A stretch of DNA of 64,000 nucleotides from Caldithrix sp. (GCA_020722815.1 DYKB01000003.1:129502-193501); one strand, 5' to 3'; positions 15,310 through 23,785 are shown, counted from the stretch's first letter. The notes: generated by a model not told the origin, from the sequence alone. Numbers and translations: made by a program.

Positions 15310-17094
15310 TCACGCCTTCTCCCCACCCGCAAAATGAATCAGCTCATCAAATTTAAAATAGCCCGTCCGCAACAGGGTGAAAAAGCGCGGCCGCCGCATG
15401 AACAGGATACAGCGCCCGACTTTTAATAACTTTAATAATTCAGGCGTCAAGGTGGCGTTATTCGAAGCCGCTTTCTCCCCGTCTGTCCCGATTTTACCAA
15501 AGCGATTGAGCATCATCTGGATACTTTCCGGGCTCCCAAGTTGAAAACAACAGACCATATTTGTGTGATCCGTCAATTCATCCATGAATGTCCGGGATAA
15601 ATTCACCGCCGGATGTTCCAGTTCTGCCACCGATTGGTTGGTATAACACACACTTATCCCCACCATCCGGCAAATTTCCAGCAATTTGATGAAATGCGGA
15701 CTCACAAATCGCGCCATTTCATCTATGACCAGCAGACCTTCTTTGGCACTTCCATCGCCGATGTCCATGGCAATCTGCTGGAAGGTGAACATCATATCCT
15801 GCAAAATCAACTGTCCCAAAAATCGCGTGGCCGCATCTTCTGTTTGCAGCGGAAGTGTAAAATAACAGTCTTTATGCCCCGAATAAATTTTTCGAATTTC
15901 GATCTGCGGATCCGACGTATTCAGTAATTTTCCATAGTTCGAAAGATGCAAATCGCGTAAAATGCCGATAAAAAAAGCCAAATTATTTTGAAAAATCGAA
16001 TAATTTGTATATATTTCATTTAAACGACTTCTGATATATGAATCTTTCACGCCATTCATTTGCCGGACAATATATTCCCGGGATTGAAAATATTCCAACA
16101 ATTCCCGCAGATTAAAATAAGCGCCCGTTTCTTCCATTGTCCGTAAAAACACCGTCAAAGCTGCATCCAGGTGCTCCCGACTGGCGGCGGAATAGGCTGC
16201 CCAATTCAGGCTGTTCAGAAGCTTGTTTTTGACATCATTTACCGAACCCCGCAAAATCGGATTATAAGAAGCTGACCGATCGGGATCCAGTGGATTAAAG
16301 TACAAAACATCCTGTGTCTGAGCCAGCGAAGCCGCGATTGTATAAAATCGATCAATATTTCGCCGCGAAGCTTTGCCATCGAGCACGAAAGTTGCAACAT
16401 TCCGCCGCATTTCCTGAAACCAGATTGGTTGGACGATACTCTCGGTCTTGCCACTGCCAGGCTCACCGATGACCTGAATGTGTCCTTTTAACCAGGCGCG
16501 CCGGGCGTAAAAAGGCCTATTTTTCTGGTTTAAATCCAGACCAAGGAATACCTCATCCGGCCGGGCTTTTTCAGCATAGCCGACAATATCCACCTCCCGA
16601 ACCGCCTGATTTCGCAGTTTGATGGCGCGCTTGATGGACAAGTTGCTTTTTATCCACCAGTACGCCAGACTGGTCACAAAAAACAACGGCACCAGGCACC
16701 GATAAAGCGACCAGAAAAAATCACCAAACTGGATCGGATTTCCCAGCAGGTAATAGAGCGTATGGTTAAACGGCTCGAACAGGAAATTCGCTGTTCTGGC
16801 AAAATCATTATAAAAAATCAGAAAAAGGTATTTCAGATTTTGGATCGCTACCCCAAATTGGCCCGCCAGTCGAAAAAAATGAATCACTCGACTGATAATA
16901 TATATTCCCGCCAGGACCAGTGGCAGAATACGGGCAATTTTAAAAATTCTGAGCTTCCAGCGCGAAACATCAAGATGATGCTTTTGAAAAATCCACGGCT
17001 GAATTATCAGTTCAAAAAATTTGTCGCCAACATACCACGGGACTAATACTGGTATTAAAACCAAATGAAAAAGAAATTTAAAAAAATTTTTCAC
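15310..17094 (-). CDS. virD4: VirD4/TraG-type coupling protein
   Basis: A 594-residue type IV coupling ATPase of the VirD4/TraG/TraD superfamily, which brings substrates to the channel. Membrane segments are near residues 6-22, 55-73 and 133-148. The P-loop is GEPGSGKTES at 210-219, Walker B is LLVIDEMA at about 454-461, and a typical late motif SVCYTNQSVAEL follows. No relaxase lies near it, so the substrate could be DNA handled by a distant relaxase or protein. It is first in the minus-strand order, 186 bp before virB2. Upstream is 1.7 kb of repeat-filled DNA, where the locus promoter must lie. Confidence 0.92.
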   Translation of the reverse strand: MKNFFKFLFHLVLIPVLVPWYVGDKFFELIIQPWIFQKHHLDVSRWKLRIFKIARILPLVLAGIYIISRVIHFFRLAGQFGVAIQNLKYLFLIFYNDFARTANFLFEPFNHTLYYLLGNPIQFGDFFWSLYRCLVPLFFVTSLAYWWIKSNLSIKRAIKLRNQAVREVDIVGYAEKARPDEVFLGLDLNQKNRPFYARRAWLKGHIQVIGEPGSGKTESIVQPIWFQEMRRNVATFVLDGKASRRNIDRFYTIAASLAQTQDVLYFNPLDPDRSASYNPILRGSVNDVKNKLLNSLNWAAYSAASREHLDAALTVFLRTMEETGAYFNLRELLEYFQSREYIVRQMNGVKDSYIRSRLNEIYTNYSIFQNNLAFFIGILRDLHLSNYGKLLNTSDPQIEIRKIYSGHKDCYFTLPLQTEDAATRFLGQLILQDMMFTFQQIAMDIGDGSAKEGLLVIDEMARFVSPHFIKLLEICRMVGISVCYTNQSVAELEHPAVNLSRTFMDELTDHTNMVCCFQLGSPESIQMMLNRFGKIGTDGEKAASNNATLTPELLKLLKVGRCILFMRRPRFFTLLRTGYFKFDELIHFAGGEKA

Positions 17095-17415
17095 ATTCTG
17101 CTTTCGGAAGTTTTTATTTGATGAATTTTAACGATTTAAAGCAACTTCCGTCCTGGAACTAAAATGTTAATTTTTGATAACATATTTAAGTTCGGCATGG
17201 TAAGTGCAAAAACATTGCCAAAAAGTTACAAATTCGTGATTAATTTATTACCCTTTCAGGCAATTACAATTTAGTAATGACAAACGCTATCGATTAAATT
17301 GGCTAAAGAAACCATCAGTGGATGATTTTCGGCCACTGATTTCCGTCCAGCCCCGACAATTAACCCCTTTAAAATGCTTTTAAATTGATTCATTGACCAT
17401 TATCAATCGCTGCCA

Positions 17416-17630
17416 CTTTGCCAAACCTCGCCGAACCAGCGAAATATTGCACCACACTAAATTTGATTAAAGATCCAAACCTGAATTGTGAATTGGGTTT
17501 GGTAAAGCTTGTACGCCAGTTATTCAGGGGCATAGCTTTACCAAACCTGCACCGGCATCAGCCAGTCGTCATATCGTTTTTAAATTACTTTCTGTGGTTT
17601 TTCATCATTCGGGTAACAGGTTTGGCAAAG
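17416..17630. repeat. R9: two nested perfect inverted repeats
   Basis: An outer pair CTTTGCCAAACCT (17416-17428) and AGGTTTGGCAAAG (17618-17630) encloses an inner pair GGTTTGGTAAAGCT (17496-17509) and AGCTTTACCAAACC (17534-17547). The arms are related in sequence, so one motif occurs four times in alternating orientation. It lies upstream of virD4. Confidence 0.65.
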
Positions 17631-18060
17631 CCGAGCAACCCCCACTCTCATATTACGCCTCACGTTTCACGCGCAATATCACCCAAAAATGACAATATTC
17701 AATCAAAATCAATCGGAATATTTATAATTTTATATGAATTCAAATAAAAGATAAAATTTGGATATGAGAAAACACTAATATTCTCATTAAGGGAGAAAAA
17801 AATTCGTAAGGATATACTAAAAGTCAACAATATATTTTTTATAATATCTGATAAAATTTATTAAAAATCAAGTGGATTTTGAAAAATTATTAATCGCTAT
17901 TGAAATATTCTTTATTTATGTTTTTTTACAGCTTGCGGTGACTATGCAGATCGTTTTTTGTCCGATAACAGAATAGAAAGGATTATTATGTGAGTTTTTG
18001 TTCTATTTCGACTTCGGTGCAAAATTTGAATTAAAAATTTATGAAGTACATTCACGATAG
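17631..18060. other. AT-rich gap without a gene
   Basis: No supported gene is present. The region is very AT-rich. It includes a copy of the short intergenic motif ATTACGCCTCACGTTTCACGCGC near 17653, one of several acgtaatacg/tacgcattacg-like fragments also at about 2548, 10756, 15217, 15290, 35208 and 36748. Confidence 0.4.
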
Positions 18061-18777
18061 CGACTGTCCGAAAACTAACCTTGCGAAGGTTTTTGAACTG
18101 GCAGGATTATATATATTAATTTATACGTTATTTTTATCGATATATGAGTCCAGTCTAAAAAACGCGAATTACACTAATTTCACGAATTTAAATCGGCTTA
18201 AGTTCAATAAAAACAATTAGTATAATTTGTGAAATTGTAACCGATCACCGGGTGAAAGCAAACAATTTTCATTTTTTGTGTCCAGGGCAGCGGTGGATAA
18301 AGTCTGCCAGAATATCCTCAAGCCGACGGCGCCTCATCAAAAGATCAGCTTTGCTGAAAAGGGTGAACACTTTATTCAATGTTGTCATCCGACATTGTCG
18401 CTGAAAAAGATTGAGAAAGATAACGTTTGCTGGATTTGACCCATCCGGTTGGTTGAGGTAACACCTTCTTCACCTTGGTAATCCGCCAAACCCGGGACAC
18501 CACCAACCTTATTCCCTTATTGGTGATGATAATCAAATGAAAAAATAAGGTCATAAGGTTAAATTGTCGGGACCCTCGAATTGTTACTAAGGTCAATAAG
18601 GTCGATTGGGTTTGATCGCGCGGCCTCGTGGATTAAAAACCTTATGAACCTGAGGAATCAGTAAAACCGGCGACACAACAAATTTGATACGATTCCCTGT
18701 GATCGGTTACGGTTAAAGTCTTTTTAGAGTGAACTCATATATTGTGTTATTTTTAACCTTCGCAAGGTTATTATTGA
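18061..18777. mobile_element. R2 element interrupted by R4
   Basis: The left R2 part (CGACTGTCCGAAAACTAACC, then the AT core to 18145) and the right core part from 18737 (ATATATTGTGTTATTTTTAACC, then CTTCGCAAGGTTA) belong to one copy, split by a 591-bp insert. The expected right end AGTTCTCGGACA is missing, so the copy is also truncated. Confidence 0.65.
18146..18736. mobile_element. R4 element, 591 bp, in R2 with ATATAT duplication
   Basis: The ends are imperfect inverted repeats, GAGTCCAGTCTAAAAAA (18146-18162) and, read on the other strand from 18736, GAGTTCACTCTAAAAAG. ATATAT flanks both sides (18140-18145 and 18737-18742), and removing the insert plus one ATATAT restores a normal R2 core. 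A second perfect inverted pair, GTAACCGATCAC (18237-18248) and GTGATCGGTTAC (18699-18710), lies inside, with a further hairpin AACCTTATTCCCTTATT / AATAAGGTCATAAGGTT. There is no credible gene inside. Confidence 0.7.
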
Positions 18778-18803
18778 GTAAATCAAATCTAACCATCCGC
18801 TAA

Positions 18804-19940
18804 TCAGGAAATCCCTAAAAACCGTTCAAAATTCTCTGGTATAATAGTTTCGAAATTCGAGTTGGGATAAACAGCGCGAAATGTTTTCGAAAAGTGAACT
18901 TTTGCTTTTGGATTCCATTTGAATTCATAGGCGGAGAATAAGCCATCATGTTCCTCCACATAGTCGATTTCCTGCTGTTGACGCGTCCGCCAGAAATAAC
19001 GATTCCCCCACCAGCCTGTATAATGCAGATTTTTCAACCGCTCACTCATGAGAAAATTTTCCCACAGAGCACCGGTATCCTGGCGTAAATTTAATACATT
19101 AAAATTCCCGATGATAGCATTGCGGACACCATTGTCATAAAAATAAATTTTACGGCTCGAATTGATTTCATTGCGTAAATTCCGACTGAGCGGCTGCAAA
19201 CGAAAGATAATAAACACTTTCTCCAGCAATTCAATATAGGTCATGACAGTGTTCTTATTGACGCCCAGTGTACTGGCGAGTTCGCTATACGACACTTCAT
19301 TTCCCACCTGCAAGGCCAGCGCCCGGAGGAGCTTGTCGAGCCGATCGGGCTTGCGAATTCCCTGATAAGTGAACAAATCTTTATATAGATAGCTGGAAAT
19401 TAACTCCGTCAGCACCTGCCGTTCATCGCCTGGATAATTAAAAATATCGGGATACATGCCGAATATCAATCGTTGTTCCAGTTGCATGCGACTCTGAAGA
19501 AAGCCCGTATGTGCCGCCAACTCCTGCCAACTAATCGGGAAAAGCTGATATTCCCATTTTCGGCCGGTTAAAGGCTCGCTGATTTCCTGAGTCAATTCAA
19601 AAGAGGAGGAACCACTGGCAATTAATTGAACATCTTTTAATTCATCGGTAATAAGCTTCAAGGTCAATCCGACATTTTTAATGCGCTGCGCTTCATCCAG
19701 AATAAACAAGTTTTTTTTGCCGATAATCATTTTCAGGCGGTCACTACCCGCATTTTCCAACTGTTCCCGCACCATGGGTTCGTCTGCATTCAAATAGAGT
19801 GCTTTCTCACCATGCGTTTGCAACAGCTTTTTCAAAATGGTGGTTTTACCCGTTTGCCGGGCTCCCAAAAGAACAATCGCCTTGCCCGTGAAAAGCCGGT
19901 TTTGAATGATGGTTTCTAATTTTCGGGGAATGAAGGTCAT
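18804..19940 (-). CDS. AAA ATPase with DUF4143 domain
   Basis: This 378-residue protein is of the ATPase/DUF4143 group. The N-terminal P-loop is LLGARQTGKTTIL (about residues 24-36), Walker B is KNLFILDEAQRIK (about 75-87), and the sensor is DVQLIASGSSSF. The C-terminal region (about 205-378) has a winged-helix-like stretch SYSELASTLGVNKNTVMTYI and the DUF4143 nuclease-like end KIYFYDNGVRNAII, GALWENFLMSE, WRTRQQQEIDYVEE and YEFKW. That end matches PD-(D/E)xK-type folds. The family is widespread in anaerobes, is strain-variable, and its role is not established. It stands alone between repeat-filled gaps, consistent with an accessory locus. Confidence 0.9.
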   Translation of the reverse strand: MTFIPRKLETIIQNRLFTGKAIVLLGARQTGKTTILKKLLQTHGEKALYLNADEPMVREQLENAGSDRLKMIIGKKNLFILDEAQRIKNVGLTLKLITDELKDVQLIASGSSSFELTQEISEPLTGRKWEYQLFPISWQELAAHTGFLQSRMQLEQRLIFGMYPDIFNYPGDERQVLTELISSYLYKDLFTYQGIRKPDRLDKLLRALALQVGNEVSYSELASTLGVNKNTVMTYIELLEKVFIIFRLQPLSRNLRNEINSSRKIYFYDNGVRNAIIGNFNVLNLRQDTGALWENFLMSERLKNLHYTGWWGNRYFWRTRQQQEIDYVEEHDGLFSAYEFKWNPKAKVHFSKTFRAVYPNSNFETIIPENFERFLGIS

Positions 19941-20262
19941 GGTAAATTATAATTTTTTATATGATAATTAAATTGATCTATTGGCTGTTGGCTAAAGTAA
20001 ATTTATCCAAAAGTGTAGGACAAATTGTTAATTTGTCCATTTATGATACGCACAAGTCCTTCAAATGGGGCAAATTGACAATTTGCCCTGCATCAAGATA
20101 ATAATTGGAACAAGCTAATAATTAAATTTGAAAAATTCAACAGCTAAAGGCCAATAACTAAAAGCCAAACGCTCATTTTAGATTATATTGACTGAATTTA
20201 TAGGAATTTAATTATTATAATCACCAAATTTAACTTTTTTTAGGATGAAAAGTTTCAATTTA
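19941..20262. other. Gap with small inverted repeats, no gene
   Basis: There is no supported gene. A pair AGGACAAATTGTTAATTTGTCC-like hairpin at about 20028-20040 and the related GGGGCAAATTGACAATTTGCCC at 20066-20087 (perfect 10-bp arms) are seen. Tracts such as TTGGCTGTTGGCTAAAG and AGCTAAAGGCCAATAAC sit at either side. Confidence 0.4.
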
Positions 20263-20376
20263 ATGGCCGTCAGGTTAAAATTCTAACGCATGATAAAACC
20301 ATTGAATAGCCACGAGCTTCAGCTCGTGGTTCCATGAGCGCCCCCCTACCGGGCTTTTAAGCCCGAATTCTTATAC

Positions 20377-20510
20377 ACCAGTCAGAGAACTGGTTTTTGA
20401 GCAGGAAATAATTATATATATAGATTAAATTTTAATTTCAATCTATATATTGTGTTGTTTATGATCTTCGAAAGGTTAATTTTGGCCAATTTCCTGGTTC
20501 TCGGACAGCT
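20377..20510. mobile_element. R2 element, left end truncated
   Basis: The right end GGTTCTCGGACAGCT is followed by the R1 half-palindrome TCTAAAGC. The left end is reduced to CAGTCAGAGAACTGG and joined directly to R1 interior sequence (TTATACACCAG), so R1 sequence between them has been lost. The AT-rich core with TATATATAGATT and AATCTATATATT arms is intact. Confidence 0.6.
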
Positions 20511-20530
20511 TCTAAAGCTCGTGGCAATTC

Positions 20531-20698
20531 GTATCCGTTTATAGGGAGGATCGAATCTGTCATTCCTGCATGTTTTTGGCGGGAATCCATATTTTTTAGA
20601 CAAATGGATACCCGACAAACTTGTACTCGAATGTTTTTATCGAGTAAGCATTCGGGCATGACAGAAGCTTTTATTTTATAACACCGGTGAACGGTTAC
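20531..20698. mobile_element. GTATCCGTTTA-ended insert between GGCAATTC repeats
   Basis: This 168-bp segment begins GTATCCGTTTA and ends TGAACGGTTAC (9 of 11 matching as inverted ends). It is flanked by GGCAATTC at 20523-20530 and 20699-20706. It contains an inner pair CTGTCATTCC / GGCATGACAG around GCGGGAATCC and GCATTCGGGC. It is probably related to the R11 family and was inserted at the same target. Confidence 0.55.
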
Positions 20699-20706
20699 GG
20701 CAATTC

Positions 20707-21145
20707 GTATCCACTCAATAATTAATGGCAATTTGAGAATAAAGCTTGCTGTCATAAGCTCGCTTTAATAGTGGCAGAATAATTTATAGTAGAATTATTC
20801 TGCTATAAAATTTTTTTTTTGTGAACTAAAATTGATGTCCATACCATCTATTATTGAGCTGATTGTGTCCCACTTCCGGGTACTGGACACGGGGAAGTTA
20901 AAAAAGGCAGAGGAATTAGTGAATAACCGGCGCCTCTTGAACTCACCCCCCGCCTCCTCTCTTGAAAGAAAGGGGGAGAGGCCGTTTACTCCCCCTTCTC
21001 TTCTTAAAAGAAGGGGGTTGGGGGGATGAGTTCAAACAAGTGACTTTCACAAATCAGGCACTTTGTTGCGCGTTCTTCTAAATTAACTTTAATTCCCCGA
21101 GTCCAGTAAAAGATATGGGTCAAGATCAGATTATTGAGCGGATAC
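20707..21145. mobile_element. R11 element, 439 bp, with 8-bp target duplication
   Basis: The ends GTATCCACTCAATAAT (20707-20722) and ATTATTGAGCGGATAC (21130-21145) are inverted repeats with one mismatch. Perfect GGCAATTC duplications lie at 20699-20706 and 21146-21153. It carries a further inverted-ended unit, R8, at 20937-21035. No credible coding sequence is present. Confidence 0.72.
20937..21035. repeat. R8: 99-bp unit with TTGAACTCA ends
   Basis: TTGAACTCACCCCC (20937-20950) and GGGGGATGAGTTCAA (21021-21035) are inverted ends. The inside is a series of AGGGGGAGAGG- and CCCCCTTCTC-type pairing tracts able to form long hairpins. It lies within the R11 copy. Confidence 0.6.
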
Positions 21146-21231
21146 GGCAATTCAATCGTAACTTATTGAAATTCATATAATTATAATCACAGTCTGACGG
21201 CTATGCACGCGCCCTTCCAAAACCCCCCAAG

Positions 21232-21261
21232 AAAACCGGCGGGCTTCGCCCGCCCGGTTTT
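21232..21261 (-). terminator. Intrinsic terminator of the NDT-like/DUF1566 gene
   Basis: Read on the minus strand, AAAACCGGGCGGGC, a GAA loop and GCCCGCCGGTTTT form a very GC-rich stem ending in TTTTCTT, 80 bp after the stop of the gene at 21341. Confidence 0.7.
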
Positions 21262-21340
21262 GGCTTCGATTGTTATAACCCACTTGTTGCGTTTCTGCAG
21301 CTATTAAATAATCAAATGTTCAAATCATCAAATTATCAAA

Positions 21341-22777
21341 TCACTCACCTGTAAATGAAAGTCCTGAACGCACTAAACGCAAATAGTCGGTGCCGTTGAT
21401 ACTGAAGCCGTCACAATAGCCATCGTCGAAATAGACAACCCAGCGCAACGACCCGCCAGCAACCTGATCCGCAGTCCAAATCCACTGCTGAGTCGCATCA
21501 AAACGGTCATCAATGTACAAACCAGCCTGGTTTTTCTTCGGCTCCATCAAACTCATGGCTTCTTCCAGCGTCGGGAGGCGCCAATCATCGAAGCCGGCAA
21601 ATGTCGCGGCATTCAGTTTCTTCATATATGTCTCAGCGTCGGCAAATGTCATATGATTACCCGAACGGCTTTGCTGCCACAGCAAACCAGCGGCATGGTC
21701 AATAATAACCTTTTCGCCTTTGAGATTCTTTTCCTCAAATTTATTTTCAAAGCCACGACCATTTTTATGATAATCAGAATCAAAAAAATCCTTTTCTTTG
21801 AGCATCTTTATTACATCATCGCGTGATAATGTTTCAGGCTTGCTGCGAAATAATGGCTTGAATACAGGAACAGGTTTATTCTTTGGTGATTCGGATTGTG
21901 ATTTCGTTCCCTGCGGTGATAATTTCTGAATTTTTTCCTGTAGTTCGGCTATTCTGTGTTCATAGCCGGCTTTTTCCTGTGTCCAGCGGGCGAATTCTTT
22001 CTCAATCGCTTTTTGTTGGGCGATCGTCTTGCTTAGCTTTTGATTTTCCTGAGTGAGATTTTGTAATTTTTTTTCTAATTCAGCAAGTTGTTTTTCATAT
22101 CTGGCCTTTATTTGAGACCATTCAGCGGCTTGTTTTGTTAATTCCTGATTTTGACGATGAAGTGTGCTTTTTTTTTCTTCCACTTCGTTTAAATTCGTTG
22201 TCAAGCGCTCAATTATTTGAAGTTTTTCCTGGTGAATCTCGGCAGAAACCATCTTTTGAAGTAATTTTTCTTTTGCTTCAAGAAGTGCTTGCAGACGCTT
22301 GAATTTACGATGAGGAACAAACGCATCGTTTGGTTTAAAATCCTGTACAGGATTTGTTGGTTCAGCGCACCAGAGATGAAAAGTCGCCAAATTATCTTTG
22401 ATATGAAAATGTAAATCTTTCAGCCCCAATTCAGTCGGTTCATATTGAATAACGCGATAAGTACTGATATCAAAAGGTAGTTTTGCTTCCTTTTTCTGAA
22501 CAATCATCAAGGTTTTATTATCAATTGCATGTGCAACTCCCATTTCATAAAACACATTGGGATTCCAGTGTGTTAAATCGGCAATAATGACTTCACTCGC
22601 AAAAATGTTTTGAATAATTTTTCGGTGAATATTGAAACTTCCTTTCAGTTCATCCACCCGCAGGCAGTCGTAACCAGCCTCGATTGCTGCCGGTCGAATC
22701 GCTTTCCAATAAACATCTTTCATTTCATCTTTAAATGGCATGATCACAAAGCAAAGCTTTTTCGTTTCAACAGGCAT
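21341..22777 (-). CDS. NDT/TIR-like domain + coiled coil + DUF1566 protein
   Basis: A 478-residue three-part protein. Residues ~5-130 match the nucleoside 2-deoxyribosyltransferase/TIR-like family: LCFVIMPFK, then IIADLTHWNPNVFYEMGVAH with Asp67 and Glu78 at the places of the catalytic acid residues. Such domains split nucleosides or NAD-like molecules or bind nucleotides. Residues ~165-295 are a long charged coiled coil. Residues ~355-470 match DUF1566, a C-type-lectin-like fold (AAGLLWQQSRSG; GFDDWRLPTLEEAMSLME; IWTADQVAGGSLRWVVYF; YLRLVRSG). No signal peptide is seen, so it is probably cytoplasmic. The start has a GGGGA site. It stands alone, with its own terminator. An immune or sensing role is plausible but not shown. 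Confidence 0.8.
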   Translation of the reverse strand: MPVETKKLCFVIMPFKDEMKDVYWKAIRPAAIEAGYDCLRVDELKGSFNIHRKIIQNIFASEVIIADLTHWNPNVFYEMGVAHAIDNKTLMIVQKKEAKLPFDISTYRVIQYEPTELGLKDLHFHIKDNLATFHLWCAEPTNPVQDFKPNDAFVPHRKFKRLQALLEAKEKLLQKMVSAEIHQEKLQIIERLTTNLNEVEEKKSTLHRQNQELTKQAAEWSQIKARYEKQLAELEKKLQNLTQENQKLSKTIAQQKAIEKEFARWTQEKAGYEHRIAELQEKIQKLSPQGTKSQSESPKNKPVPVFKPLFRSKPETLSRDDVIKMLKEKDFFDSDYHKNGRGFENKFEEKNLKGEKVIIDHAAGLLWQQSRSGNHMTFADAETYMKKLNAATFAGFDDWRLPTLEEAMSLMEPKKNQAGLYIDDRFDATQQWIWTADQVAGGSLRWVVYFDDGYCDGFSINGTDYLRLVRSGLSFTGE

Positions 22778-22970
22778 TTTATCCCCGAAATAATAGATGA
22801 TAAATCAAGAATTCTGGTTTTTCTATTAAATTTTGCTTTTTGATTGATTGGTTTGAAATAATATAAGCATTAAAATGAATATTTTCAACTCATTTTATAT
22901 TTTTGTAATGGAGAAGAGAAATTTCAGGAGGGAAAATTTTGAAAATAGTTAATTTACTTCTGGTTTTAAA

Positions 22971-23693
22971 TCAATAAATTAACGGCTGAACCTGTTCCCC
23001 TTCATAATATTTTCGGCGGGAAAGAGAGACATCGGCCCGGTCGGTGTAGCCGCGCTGTTCCCAGTAGCCTTTCTCGGTTTCGGTAATCAATTCCAGTTTG
23101 TTGACCCATTTGGCCCATTTATAACCCAATTTCCCAAACGCGACGAGCCGCAGGGGAAAGCCGTCCTGAGGCAGCAAGGGCTTTCCGTTGACTTGATAGG
23201 CCAGAATCGACCGGTATTTCAGCAGATAATCAATTGGCAGCGCCGTGGTATAGCCATCGACACTGTGAAACAGGACATAACCGGGATCGGGCTTTAACCT
23301 GGCCTGGCGCAACAACGGTTCAATTAAAATGCCTTTCCAGTTGCCATATACTTCCCACCCTTCAACGCAATACATGATGATTGTATCTGAATAAACCGGC
23401 TCCAGCGACTGAATTTGCTCCCAGTTCAGGGAAAAACTCGAATCCACCGCACCGGTTATGGTCAATTCGAAATTTTGTAAATCAATTTTCGGCTGCCCCA
23501 ATGCGCTGCGAACCGGTCCCTTTTCCGCTGGCCGAAGTTGCTGGCCTTTGGGCGTGGCCGAGGTGATAATATCAGTTGATAATGGCTTGCCACCACCCGG
23601 CTGCCCACTCAGGCGTTCATGATTACATAAAAAAATAAAACCTGAAGCGATTGTTAATACTGAAAGAAATAATAAAAAACGTTTATTTTTCAT
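22971..23693 (-). CDS. Exported molybdopterin-dependent oxidoreductase (sulfite-oxidase fold)
   Basis: This 240-residue protein has an N-terminal hydrophobic export segment (about residues 5-24). From about 70 it has a sulfite-oxidase-type molybdopterin domain: NFELTITGAVDSSFSLNWEQ, IIMYCVEGWEVYGNWKG with the expected molybdenum-ligand Cys at about 118, then VLFHSVDGYTTALPIDYLLK and PLRLVAFGKLGYKWAKWVN. It is short for the group and lacks haem and dimerisation domains, like the compact periplasmic MsrP/YedY-type proteins. No partner cytochrome or membrane subunit lies nearby, so substrate and electron acceptor are unknown. No twin-arginine motif is seen, which is unusual for an exported Mo-cofactor enzyme. 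Confidence 0.85.
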   Translation of the reverse strand: MKNKRFLLFLSVLTIASGFIFLCNHERLSGQPGGGKPLSTDIITSATPKGQQLRPAEKGPVRSALGQPKIDLQNFELTITGAVDSSFSLNWEQIQSLEPVYSDTIIMYCVEGWEVYGNWKGILIEPLLRQARLKPDPGYVLFHSVDGYTTALPIDYLLKYRSILAYQVNGKPLLPQDGFPLRLVAFGKLGYKWAKWVNKLELITETEKGYWEQRGYTDRADVSLSRRKYYEGEQVQPLIY

Positions 23694-23746
23694 ATTTTAT
23701 ACTCACGCGTCCATTTAATTTCCATAATGAAGTACCCTTTATAATT

Positions 23747-23785
23747 AAATGACCTCTTGATACGAATCGAAGAGGTCATTTTTAA
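23747..23785 (+). terminator. Hairpin with T-run upstream of the oxidoreductase
   Basis: Perfect 12-bp arms AAATGACCTCTT (23747-23758) and AAGAGGTCATTT (23770-23781) are followed by a short T-run on the plus strand. No plus-strand gene lies before it, and it stands 54 bp upstream of the minus-strand oxidoreductase start. A leader hairpin or regulatory site is therefore as likely as a terminator. Confidence 0.45.

Larger units (their letters stand above)
20263..21204. repeat. R1 copy expanded by R2 and two GTATCC-type inserts
   Basis: The left end ATGGCCGTCAGGTTA and right end GTCTGACGGCTAT are the R1 termini. Inside are the palindromes CCACGAGCTTCAGCTCGTGG and CGGGCTTTTAAGCCCG, a 5'-truncated R2 copy, and then two inserts separated by GGCAATTC repeats at 20523, 20699 and 21146. 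Without the inserts, the right arm reads as in other R1 copies (CTCGTGGCAATTCAAT). Confidence 0.65.

Noticed and set aside
17418..17747. 109-codon plus-strand open frame upstream of virD4
   Set aside because: It runs through the R9 inverted repeats, has no ribosome site and no recognisable family.
18372..18596. 74-codon minus-strand frame in R4
   Set aside because: It lies wholly inside a repeat hairpin and has no family match or start signal.
20832..21029. 65-codon plus-strand frame
   Set aside because: It is the translation of the R8 hairpin tract within R11.
21341..22777. Diversity-generating retroelement target in the DUF1566 domain
   Set aside because: No reverse transcriptase or template repeat was seen in the window, and the end of the gene shows no A-rich variable codon pattern.
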